Assembly: GCA_027579435.1 (NCBI GenBank) | Contig: JANBPK010001472.1 | Coordinates: 123,398 to 187,397 of the forward strand | Length of the DNA: 64,000 nucleotides | From: Candolleomyces eurysporus | Lineage: Eukaryota > Basidiomycota > Agaricomycetes > Agaricales > Psathyrellaceae | Reading direction: 5' to 3' | Part shown: piece by piece, positions 1 to 10,224 of the stretch | Layout of the letters: every line of letters begins with the position of its first letter | How positions within the stretch are numbered: the first letter of the stretch is position 1 | Position numbers and translations under genes: made by a program | The notes under the pieces: model-generated | The model's input: the letters and a program-made list of their open reading frames with translations, nothing else | Told to the model about the DNA's origin: nothing | The model's database searches: none

Positions 1-519
1 CCAGACTTCAACTGGAAAGAACTCTTCAATGACGTGAATATATGCCTTCCGTCTCAATGGTACTACCCTCTCCGTTCACCACTCATCTTCAATGTCATCC
101 CCACACTACGCGGTATAGATGCGCCCAAAGTCACTTCTAATTTCCAATTCGCCCAATATTCGTTGGAGCTAACGACGCAGGATCATCGGAATACCACTCT
201 TACGGTTCTTTTTACCGGCCACAGCCAAGGAACCCGAAATTTCCCTTCATACTATCGCAACTCGGCAATATGTTCTGGCTTGCTGGTTTGTCCAGCAACG
301 GGTAGCTCATCAAGCTCCAGAGTGATTGTTTCATCCTTGTCCCCGAAGGCCGCAACCGAATGGAGTGTAATTCCGATTCGTTTCCAGCGCGGAAAGCGAT
401 TTTCCCATTTTCGTTTGTGTCCATCCACAGGCCGTATCGTGTGTTGGAATGACGGAGATGGACAGGATGGCCGAGCAAATACCGGCTCTATGACTATCCA
501 TGTGCACGACTTTTGGTAA
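1..519 (+). CDS. C-terminal part of an F-box-family (WD/propeller-like) protein, 5' truncated by window edge
   Basis: The frame is open from base 1 to a TAA at 517-519 (172 codons). No F-box is in view because the N-terminus lies outside the window. Assignment rests on the C-terminal signature shared with the three complete F-box paralogues at 3.8-12.1 kb: a C-P-[FS]-[ST]-G block, an Asp-Gly-Asp stretch, then a final I-H-V-[VH]-D-[IF]-[FW]. Function is unknown; F-box proteins normally recruit substrates to SCF ubiquitin ligases, but the target of this family cannot be read from sequence. It is more diverged from A, B and C than B and C are from each other. It could be one long last exon; no intron signal is needed inside the part seen. 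Confidence 0.6.
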   Translation, partial: PDFNWKELFNDVNICLPSQWYYPLRSPLIFNVIPTLRGIDAPKVTSNFQFAQYSLELTTQDHRNTTLTVLFTGHSQGTRNFPSYYRNSAICSGLLVCPATGSSSSSRVIVSSLSPKAATEWSVIPIRFQRGKRFSHFRLCPSTGRIVCWNDGDGQDGRANTGSMTIHVHDFW

Positions 520-1450
520 TTCGTGGACCGAACAATACTCCATCCTCCATACCGAGTACTTACACCACAATGCAATCAACCTATCTATGTCTGAATCCTA
601 AAGGCCTAAACTTTCACAATCGATTTTGATGCCTGGCATTGACGCGAGGTACGCCACTGGGCAAGAACCTTTTCATGCCGTGGCAATCGAAATTGCGCTA
701 ACGAGTTGTCCAGGTTCTTGCCCACTTTGGAAGGCTCGGCATTCTGTTTTCTTTTGTTTGTTCCAGTTATCAACGAAGGCTGACACAGGCGCGGTGACCG
801 TTCCCGGGACCCGATGTTCCTCAATATCAACCATTCCCCGATTCACTACCCAAAGATGAAAGGAACGAGAACGATTTTCTTGGCGGAACACCCGACGAGG
901 ACGCTGATTGAAACGAGTTCCACTTCGACAAGGCTAATCGTCCGCAGCTCTTGCGGTCGGTACCTGCCCACTTACCCATACCGACCTCCGGAGGAAGCTC
1001 AAGCTCAAGCTAGACGCACCCTACTGACCGGAATAAGGCGTCTCGCTCTCCCTGCTTTTGAATTGGAGCTAGAATACGACTCTACCGTGTCCCTCTCCGC
1101 GCAGTTGCTGCGAGATGAGTGAGCAATCTTCTTCCGCTCAAGATTAGACGGCACTTGCAGATCTTCCTTCGCCGGTTTCGAACCTCTTTGACGTTTCAAA
1201 TTAAATGGGGGTGATCTCGAGTTTTTGGTAGCCACCAGCGGCCTCACTTCGCCGGAACGATCCTAGGCTTAACGAACTTGCCTCGGCGCAGTCGCTGCGC
1301 AGTGCGGAGTGGTGGGCGCTTTCCTCTTTGTTGAAGCGAAGTGGTACGACGTTGGCTTTCGCGGTCGTCAGCCTCTAATCATCTTCAAGGCCTGCATTCG
1401 CCTTGTACTAACTCTGCGCGGTCGCTACTGCGCCGCAATGGGGCGGCGAG
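520..1450. other. Intergenic region upstream of actin
   Basis: No convincing gene. A 102-codon ATG-started frame at 814-1122 has no recognisable domain and no intron or promoter support. The last part (about 1270-1550) is probably the actin promoter. Confidence 0.5.
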
Positions 1451-1458
1451 ATATAAGA
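1451..1458 (+). promoter_or_regulatory. TATA box of actin gene
   Basis: The sequence atataaga lies about 100 nt before the actin ATG at 1558, a usual spacing for a highly expressed fungal gene. Confidence 0.5.
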
Positions 1459-1557
1459 GGCCTTCCAACCAAGCCAATACTCCACCACCTAACAACTTTG
1501 AATTCCTTTCAAGCATCTCCTCATTAGCACTCAACAGTAGTTCAGCTATCCGAAACA

Positions 1558-3017
1558 ATGGATGAAGAAATGGCAGCGTTGGTATGTGGTTAATAGCTTC
1601 AAATGATCAAAATCTCAAATTCTCTCAGGTTATCGACAACGGGTCTGGAATGTGTAAAGCAGGCTGTGAGTACTATGTCTTTATCTGTACCACCATTCTT
1701 TTTCTAACACCTTATTTCACAGTTGCCGGTCTGTAGCCATCCTAATTGTTCGACACATGGAATACTCACATATGCCACGGTCCCTTCAGGTGATGACGCC
1801 CCTCGAGCTGTATTCCCTTGCATCGTGGGTCGCCCTCGCCACGAAAGCATCATGGTTGGGATGGGTCAGAAAGAGTCTTATGTTGGGTGAGTCACCCTAT
1901 ATTTTCAACACTACTAATTCTAACGGTCCCCAGCGACGAAGCCCAGTCCAAGCGAGGCATCCTCCAACTCAAGTACCCCATCGAGCATGGAATTGTCACT
2001 AACTGGGACGACATGGAGAAGATATGGCACCACACCTTCTACAACGAGCTTCGTGTTGCCCCGGAGGAGCACCCTGTCCTTCTCACTGAAGCGCCGCAGA
2101 ACCCCAAGGCGAATCGCGAGAAGATGACTCAACTCATGTTCGAGACTTTCAACGTCCCCGCGTTCTATGTCTCTATCCAGGCCGTCCTTTCTCTCTACGC
2201 CTCTGGTCGCACCACCGGTATCGTCGTGGACTCTGGGGATGGTGTCACCCATACCGTTCCTATTTACGAAGGGTTCTCATTGCCGCATGCCATCCAGCGT
2301 ATCGATATCGCTGGTAGGGACATCACAAGGTACCTTGTCAAGTGCTTAACTGAGCGCGGTTATCCGTTCACGACTTCCGCCGAGCTTGAGATTGTTCGCG
2401 ACATCAAGGAAAAGTTGTGCTATGTTGCACTCGACTTTGAGAACGAATTGCAGGTCGCTGCGACTTCGTCCTCGTTGGAGAAGCAGTACGAGCTTCCCGA
2501 TGGGCAGGTTATTAATATCAGCAATGAGAGGTCAGTTGCCAAACTTTCCTGTGCATATTGCATCTGTGCTTACTGGCGTTTGCCTTTGAATAGGTTCCGC
2601 GCTCCAGAGGCCCTGTTCAACCCAGCCTTCCTTGGTAAAGAAGACCCCGGAATTCACGAAGCCGCCTACAATTCCATTCTCAAGTGCGATATCGACGTCC
2701 GTCGTGAACTGTTCACCAACGTCGTGCTTTCGGGTGGTACCACCATGTTCCCCGGTATCACGGATCGCATGCACAAGGAACTCGTCTCCCTCGCTCCGAG
2801 CAACATCAAGGTCAAGATTACGGCTCCCCCCGAACGCAAGTATTCGGTTTGGATTGGAGGTAGTATCCTCGGTTCTCTCAGTACCTTCCAGAACATGTGG
2901 ATCTCCAAGGAGGAATACGACGAGTCTGGCCCGGGAATCGTTCATCGCAGTATGTTTCTCAGCTCAATTTCTGTGCGCGTGGGTCTGACCATGACGGATG
3001 TTTTAGAATGCTTCTAG
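1558..3017 (+). CDS. act: Actin
   Basis: Encodes a full-length 375-residue actin. Exons are about 1558-1581, 1629-1665, 1723-1728, 1790-1886, 1934-2530, 2594-2949 and 3007-3017; all introns are GT..AG. Visible hallmarks are the phosphate-binding loop [18 protein letters not shown], the hinge [27 protein letters not shown], and the terminal HRKCF. Exon 3 is only 6 nt, and the last exon holds the final three codons. The protein differs from the conserved actin core at several places, for example DITRYLVK where most actins read DLTDYL(M/L)K, so this may be a second, diverged actin rather than the major one. TATA box at 1451. Confidence 0.97.
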
Positions 3018-3798
3018 GGATATCTTGGTGCTCATATTGTTACGTTCAAGTTTCCTGCTTTTCGCGGACTGTTGATCAGACCGTTTTTATCTCTTGTCAC
3101 GAACCCTTGGTGGTTTCGCTGGTCTGTCTGAAGTTGGACTGACCTTGTTCTGACGCGTAGATCGCATCGTTGTACTTATATCAGTTATACATTCGTTGTG
3201 AGCCTTATATTTTCCGTGGCGTGTTTGTCTCTTGTGCGCCATTTTGGACCAAGTGGGCTTCCTTTGAAACGGAGTTTGCAAACTTTCCTTTCAACGACCA
3301 GGAGCGTCATGTCGCCTTTCAAAATGACACCCCTCACCTCTCACTATGTATCCGTCCCTCCGCACCGATGAAGCCGAACAAACTATTGGATTTGTCTTTG
3401 GAGTTTCATTCCCTCATCAACTTTGAGTTGGAANCCCCCCGTGCTTCTCTCACTGGGCCAAGTAAGCCATTCTGCAGTCAACAGTCGAAAGACCTCTAAC
3501 TGAATGCAATTCTTGGCTAGACACGCAGGGTGTTTCGCTCTATCATGAAAAGCAAATACCTTTCTATTGGGCGATGCCTTCGTCCCAAGCTCAAGTAGCT
3601 GCGACCTCAACTTCCCTCATCGGCATACTAAAGAGGGTGTTAAGTAGTCTCGTGAACCAGACTCTCGTGAGAGAAGAAAATCGTTCTCTCTGTAAGTGTC
3701 AAGTCATACTCCAAGGCCCAATCGGCTGCTGCCGAATCGGAGTTTTCCCTATCGATCGTCAGGTTCACGCTCTCTTCAATCCCACCACATCCGAGTCA
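3018..3798. other. Actin 3' region and promoter of F-box gene A
   Basis: T-rich 3' flank of actin, then promoter and 5' leader of the F-box gene starting at 3799. Contains an N at 3434 before a C run. No other gene seen. Confidence 0.5.
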
Positions 3799-5524
3799 AT
3801 GGAATCGACCACGCTTACGAGTTTGGCCCTCGAACTTCATCTCAACATCTTCGCTGAGCTAGAGCCATCCGCGCTTCTCTCCTTGAGTCAGGTAAGCGCT
3901 TACCTGACTCTACTGGCACGGGTTCGCCAACTGAAGTTGTATTGCGACGTAGACATGCAGGGGATTTCACAAGATCATAGCCTGCAAAGACGTTTGGCGG
4001 GAAGCTCTTCGTTCTGTGTGCAGGGCAAACAAAATTTTCGAGCCGTCCTACTCAATGGAAACAATGGAGTTGGATGAACTACAGCGAGCAGCGTTTGGTC
4101 CAACTCTTTGGCACCGAAAGATGCTCCACTACTCGACGTCGCCAACCGATTGTGACGACCTCCCCCACTTAGAGAGACCCATCGGACATGTCCCGCTTCC
4201 TATTCAGGACGAGCCGTTCGAAGACGCCTTCCTCATCCCTGGAGGTCGTTATCTGATCAGCAACACAAGATTCTCCATTCAGCTGTGGGACTTGGGAGGG
4301 CAGGTGTCATCCACTCGACCCACGGAAATTGTCGCAACAGTCGCGATGGACCGGGAGCTTGAAATCAGCTATCTCTCTGAACCCCTCTGCTATTCTTCTA
4401 GATATTTGAGGTTCTCTGTTTTGGCAACGCCCAACGAGGATGTTCAAAGCTCGGAGGATATAGCCTTGTCGGTATCTCTTCCGCTCGGTAATTTGATTTT
4501 CCAGTTACTGACTATCCCGTTATACGAACAGCTGCAGAGTGTATGAAATTGGCCCATTGCCAGAAAGTACTGCGATTCGACAAACCGCACAATTGAAGGT
4601 GATAGGAGATACTTATGCAGGACGCCCATCAATGTCAGAACACCATGTGATCTTTCACTACGACAAAGTCATATTGATCTGGAATTTTTCACGCCGAAAA
4701 TACACCCTCTTGGAGTTCGATGATCTAGGGCTCTCGGGCGAGGTATGCGAAAGATACCAGCATTTTCCTGTGTGCTCACCATCCGCTTTTCGTGCCAGGT
4801 CTTTATCGTCAGCGACCACACCCTGTGTTTTGCCGGGCTGAAGTATTTGATTGGGTGGACTATTTCCAGCCTTCCGGGTACGGTTGGGGACTGTGTCACA
4901 GATCAACCGACAAAGATTCCGCCCATATTTCGTATTTTGTATGAGGACGCGCCCCAGACTACTCGAGCTCAGCCCGGCGCTCGCACCGTGGCCCGGGTGC
5001 TTAGCCCAACCCGATGCTACTGGACAAGCCCTTCAGGTGGACCCTTCGAGGTTTTCCTTGATGTGATTGAGACGACCTTCAGAGTAGGAATTCGTCCTGA
5101 TTGTACCTACATTCGGAGAGGTCGACTCAGCATAGACGCCACTCAAATCGTTCCCCAGGGCACATACACGGTTCTCTCTGAATTTTTACTTGACCGGGAC
5201 CCTCAATTGACCGTACCGCCGAGGTACATGTCGGCTTCGATGTCTTCGGGACACCTTTCAATGCTGCTATGCGCCAGAAGTCCAGCCAGGCTTTACAAGA
5301 TCATCTATGGTCCGACAACTGCCGCTTCCAGTGTTGAAGACTCGTCAAACTCGTCGGAGGAATGGGGGGTAGTTTCGTTGCAACGTACGGCTCATCCCCT
5401 GGACAACGTCTCGATTCTGTGTCCTTCCACCGGTAGGATGGTGTATATATGTGGGACGCACTGTGGGATCCATGACGATGGCAAGAACAGGATTCATTTG
5501 ATCGATTATTTGTTCACAGACTGA
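3799..5524 (+). CDS. F-box protein A
   Basis: Four exons: 3799-3891, 3953-4467, 4532-4742 and 4799-5524. The N-terminus carries an F-box-like motif (LALELHLNIFAELEPSALLSLSQ, split here by the first intron at the final Q), followed by W-x-E-A-L and a beta-rich body with PGGRYLI and I-x-L-W-D-L elements that suggest a propeller-like substrate domain. The second donor (gtcggt) was chosen because it gives FCRVYEIGP, matching FCFRSYEVGP in paralogues B and C. The protein ends in LIDYLFTD. Expected role is a substrate adaptor of an SCF ubiquitin ligase; the substrate is unknown. It is the most diverged of the three complete copies, and its last 60 bp recur downstream at 9188 as a duplication scar. 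Confidence 0.75.
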
Positions 5525-5689
5525 ACTTGAACTGGTAGCTGATATTGTGCATACCTATTATTCCTAATACTGTTCTAGAGATAGGTAAAGTAGACCTCTC
5601 GAGGACGTCTTTCGTAGTCTCATTCAATCGCCGATTAATTGGAGTTCTGACTTTTGTTTTGACTCCACCCATCACGTTTATCGCGCATC

Positions 5690-6000
5690 GACCCTCCACA
5701 TCGACGGAATTGAACGGTTGTTTGGATCTGTCTCCCGAGCTAAATATTTCTATTGAGCTGGGGCTTCTCGCACTTCTCTTATTACGCCGGGTAGAAGTTT
5801 CTAGTAGTCCTAGGAGCCACGTACTATACTAGACATGCTGGAGGGTTCGCGCAATCCTGGCAAACGGGCAGGTTCCACTCCTACGCATGAGATCCAGGTC
5901 ATGAAACACCACTAATAATAGTCGCCACATCCGCCGGAATCTCTCCCCTGGCCTAGCTGCTCTTGAGCCAGGTGGAAATATCAAACGACCACTAAAACCT
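5690..6000 (+). pseudogene. Fossil F-box gene start (relic 1)
   Basis: Around 5715-5790 the translation (LSPELNISIELGLLALLLL) resembles the F-box of gene A, and near 5831 tag|ACATGC.GG matches the conserved start of exon 2 in A, B and C. Stops and frame changes prevent expression. The same relic recurs at 9470-9790. Confidence 0.45.
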
Positions 6001-6996
6001 TAAGGGAGGCTAGACAAGCTTCAGGTCTACCTACGTCTTGTATTACAGGTCTTGTATTACAGACCTGGAAAATTCCAGAGCTAAATCCGCTTTGCAAGTC
6101 ACAAAGGCCATAAGGTCCGGAGGGCAGCCAGGTCTTAAGTGGACGGGGGATATCTACTGAGCGACCTTTTGCAGATGACTAGCGCTTCTAGTTAGACGCC
6201 ATCCCCTCGCTCACCTTTCGCCTTCGTGGTTTCCCGGTTAATTATTACACCGAAAGCTGTCCGGATCATGCAAGTGCTCCCTCTGTATAACAACTCTTGC
6301 CTCGCTTCGCCACGGCTTCAGGATCCGAGACTACGACTCAAGTGCACTCGTGAGATGTTAGCTTGTGAAGTATATGGTCAATTTATCAAGTTCTGTTTGA
6401 AATTTGCAAGCTTGTGGGCATGCAGATCTTTGCCCTTTGGCGGTTGTGATGATCTCCCAGCCACATGTGGCACGGTCCCAATGTACCTCCGATGGTTGAC
6501 ATGAACTATGCAAAATACCCATGGCTATTTCTTTAGGTGTAGTCACGGATGCGCGGCGCGCTCCAAAGCTCGAGCTTCTGTGTGCATCCCAAAGTATATG
6601 TGCATCGTAGTTTATCTCTTGGAGACAATGCCACAAATGGTACAATAAAAAATGGGATAAGTGATATACCTCCATGACTGTGTAGTGAGGGCAAGTAGGA
6701 TTCGTTACTCCGAGCCGGTAGTCAACTGTACAGAATGCAGAAAGGACATACATGCAAAAGGCTGGTAAAAGAGAGAGCCGCCAAGGAATAAACAGTTGTA
6801 AACTGATCGAGGACATATCTTTATAGATACTAAGGGACTAGGGGATGGGACGCGCCGTCGATCACGGAGAAGTGACAGAACATATTCATATAAACGGCAC
6901 GAGGTCCCTTTAAGGAACGGCAGATTTCCACTCCGGCACCGAGCTGTAGAACATGCGCAAGCAGACACCATTGCTGTGGTGAAGATAGGCGCCAGG
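6001..6996. other. Intergenic, partly duplicated
   Basis: Parts of this stretch recur before gene C (for example the GGGGGATATCTACTGAGCGA block near 6145, again near 9910). About 550-600 bp present here are missing in the copy before C. No gene recognised. Confidence 0.45.
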
Positions 6997-7003
6997 ATAT
7001 ATA
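6997..7003 (+). promoter_or_regulatory. TATA box of F-box gene B
   Basis: atatata in the context aggatatatagtctgtgg, about 90 nt before the ATG at 7090. The equivalent sequence precedes gene C. Confidence 0.45.
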
Positions 7004-7089
7004 GTCTGTGGTGCGTGTACAGCATGTGCACGTCTATTCCTCTGGTTGCTTTACACCGCGACCCATTGAACGCTTCAGCCAGCTTTTCC

Positions 7090-8977
7090 ATGTCACTCAC
7101 CCTTCCTTTCGAGCTCAATCTACGCATCTTCACAGAACTCGATCCGCGAAGTGTCCTTTCGCTGAGTCAGGTGAGCTGCAACTTAGCCATTTGTGGATGA
7201 AAACGTTGTTTTTTGACTATTCACTCACGGTCATCTCATTTCTGAATCTAGACATGCCAGGGATTATACGAGCTCATATCGCAGAAATATGTTTGGAAGG
7301 CTATTCTTCAAATGATGTGCCGCCAAAATGCAGTGTTTGAGCCTTCGTTTCCGCTCGAATCAATGGAGGTCCGTGATCTGCGGAAGGCATCGTTCGGACC
7401 TACGTTTTTCAAATCTTTCGCTCGCAAGAACCATGGGACTTCTGATCCTCGATTCGCATTCGACGCTCAGCTGATGTTTGATATGGATGAACAGCAACTG
7501 ATGGAGATCGAAGTACGGTCGTGGACAAGATGCGCGCGGTACATGTCGAGGCAAAGCCTGAGACTCGAGCGGTCCATGTCGATACGAGAAGGTGACGAAG
7601 ATGACAGCGACTCGGAGGATGAAGACTACGAACAAGATGACCACTTCCTTGAATTCCACCTGATTCCAGGAGGGCGCTATCTCATTGGCATAAAGTCTGG
7701 ATCGATCGCGGTCTGTGATTTGGACCCGGTGGATGGAACCCCAACTTCGGGCTACATGCGCAGTGCACAAACACTCTGTGCCATGGAGGTAGAGGATGGC
7801 TGGCAGTTCACGCATTTGTCGCGGGCACAATGCTCCAGCCACAGCCAAAATGTCACATTTTTGGCAGGGCTGCGCAAATATGAAGATACCAAGGCTGTGG
7901 ATTCTTTCTGGTCAGTAAACCGCCCTTAATATGTGTACTTCTGACTAACCAATTCGAATTCTAGCTTTCGATCGTACGAAGTGGGACCGTTTCCCATCTG
8001 TAGCTCTGGAATCCGTCAACTCAGGGAGGTACATGTTGAAAAATATATTCCCTGGATTTGGCTTCATGGCAGGTTTGTCATTGCCATGATACAACACGGG
8101 AGTAGACAAGTCGCCATGATTTGGGACGGCCTTCGAGGTTGGTCCAAAGTCTGGTGTGCCCCCAACATAGGCTATGAGCAGGTATGGATATTTACTCCCT
8201 CAGTGTTTCTGATAGCATTGACCACCTTCAATTTCCAGTGGGCCATCGTCGCCGGAGGCCTGATGGTTGGGTTTACAGTGTCCCGTCTCTGTGCATGGGA
8301 CCTGGAAAGCGTGCCATCAGACACACGAAGTCATATCACTATCCACGAGCTTGAAGACGCTCAAGTCATCGAGCCTTATCTGAGTCTCGAATACGACGAC
8401 GTAGATAACGGACTTGGGGATGTTGGATGGGAGAGTGAGTTTACNGTCCGTGGGGGTTTTACCAGAATCAAATCATTCTGTCTTACAACAGGACTCAGTC
8501 GTGTCTGTCATTTTTAACTGCATCCGAGTCAGTATCTCAATTCGGGACCTGGAGCACTGGATCTTTAAACTCGACATATCCAAAGATCTTTCGAGCTGTA
8601 GCCTCACGGTACTCAATACCATGATTCTTCCGAATCCGTACTGGCCGGGATATGATTGGCCTCGCTTCATACCCCAACAGCTCTCATTGGTGTCCACCGG
8701 CCACCTCGCAATAGTAACTCGCTCTGGAGAAGAATTTACCATCGGCTATCTGTCAATGGAGGCACCAGAGCAAGTCTTTTGTTTTGACGTTGGCAGCGAG
8801 CATAACCCTCATGGCGCTTTCGACACTGAATTTGAACATTCCAATTTCTTTTCTTTTTGCCCATTTTCAGGACTTCTTGTGTATCTCTGTGATGGCGACA
8901 ACCATTGTGAGGGCGGGAAGAGCAGCGGGCGGAACAGCGGGATTATGGATAGTATCCATGTTGTAGACATTTTTTAG
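7090..8977 (+). CDS. F-box protein B
   Basis: Five exons: about 7090-7170, 7252-7910, 7965-8181, 8239-8434 and 8466-8977. Start MSLTLPFELNLRIF was chosen because gene C shares this ATG while the sequence upstream changes frame in C. F-box LPFELNLRIFTELDPRSVLSLSQ is followed after intron 1 by TCQGLYELI...VWKAIL. An acidic insert (DEDDSDSEDEDYEQDD-type) lies near residue 165. The C-terminal half repeats PGGRYLIG and WDGLRGW-type blades. The fourth intron would be only 31 nt and contains an N at 8445, so its true length is uncertain. Nearly identical to gene C. Likely an SCF substrate adaptor; target unknown. Confidence 0.75.
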
Positions 8978-9187
8978 ATATATCGATCCAGCTGGTCTAT
9001 TTAACGGCTCTGACTATTCTACATCTATCAGATACCTGATCTTCATTCCATCCTCTTTTCTGCTTTTTCGTCCCTTTTACACACGCTATTATACTTGACG
9101 TGTCCTCCTATTTCTATTTGAAGTGTATTTCCGTTTCGTCAACGTTGATCCGTTCCCACCAGCGAATGGCGATGCTGGACATTATTT

Positions 9188-9250
9188 TGTGGGATCCATC
9201 ACGATGGCTAGAACAGGATTCATCTGTTCGATTATTTGTTCACAGACTCG
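9188..9250 (+). pseudogene. Orphan 3' end of F-box gene A (duplication scar)
   Basis: From TGTGGGATCCAT at 9188 the sequence abruptly matches the last coding bases and 3' flank of gene A (5462 onward), whereas before 9188 it matches the 3' flank of gene C (ending near 12300). It marks the joint of a tandem duplication. Confidence 0.7.
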
Positions 9251-9469
9251 ACCTGAATCGGCAGCAGATCATTTTGTGCATACCCAGTTCTGCTACTGTT
9301 CGAGAGATAATTGAAGTACATCTCTCGAGGACGTTTTTTAAATTCTTATGGTCTTATTCAATCGCCAAATAACTGGAGTTTGCATCATGAATTTGAGTCT
9401 GTGGTCATGACTTTTGTCTTGACTCTACCCATCACGTTTATCGCGCATCGGTCTTCCATATCGACGGAA

Positions 9470-9790
9470 TTGAACAGTTGGTTGTATTCTGCCTCCAGAG
9501 CTTTGCCTACATATCTCCACTGAGTTAGGCTCTCTCGCACTTCTCTCGCTGGAATGTAAGGCTATCTAGTAGGACCAGGAGCCACGTACTGGACATGAAG
9601 GTTGACCTAGACATGATGCGGGAGGCTTCACGCAATCTTGGAAAACGGCCGCATTCCGCTCCTACATAAGAAATCGGGTCGTGGAGCACCTCTGGTGATA
9701 ATCGCCACATATTCCAGCCTCTCTTTCCTGTGTAGTTGTTCTTGAGCCCGATGAAAATATCAAACTGCCAGTAAGACCTCAAGGGAGGGT
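9470..9790 (+). pseudogene. Fossil F-box gene start (relic 2)
   Basis: Second copy of the relic at 5690-6000, carried along in the tandem duplication. It has an F-box-like start near 9495 interrupted by TGA, then the ctag|ACATG exon-2 signature near 9618. Confidence 0.4.
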
Positions 9791-10128
9791 AGGCGAGCCT
9801 CAGGTCTACTGACGCCTTTTATTACACACCTGTAAACATTCCAGAGCTGAATCCGCTTGACAGATATCAAAGATCATAAAATCCAGAGGGTAGCCAGGTC
9901 TAAGGTAGACGGGGGATATCTACTGAGCGACCTTTCGCAGATGACTAGCGCTTGTAGTTAGACGCCATCCACCCTTCGCCTGCGTCAGTTCTTGGTTCAT
10001 CAATACAGNAAAAAACTGTCCGGATCATGTAAACGCTACCTATTTGTAATAGAAAAATGCCGTCAATCACGGAAAAGTGACAGAGCATGGAAGCAGGTAC
10101 CATTGCTGTGGTGAAGATAGACGCTAGG

Positions 10129-10137
10129 ATATATATA
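10129..10137 (+). promoter_or_regulatory. TATA box of F-box gene C
   Basis: atatatata about 90 nt before the ATG at 10225, in the same context as the box before gene B. Confidence 0.45.
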
Positions 10138-10224
10138 GTCTGTGGTGGGTGTACAGCATGACAACGTCGATTCCTCTGGTTGCTTCACACCGCAACCCAT
10201 TGAAAGGCTTCACCCAGCTTTCCT

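Noticed and set aside
814..1122. 102-codon ATG frame upstream of actin
   Set aside because: No domain, paralogue or promoter support; within the range expected by chance.
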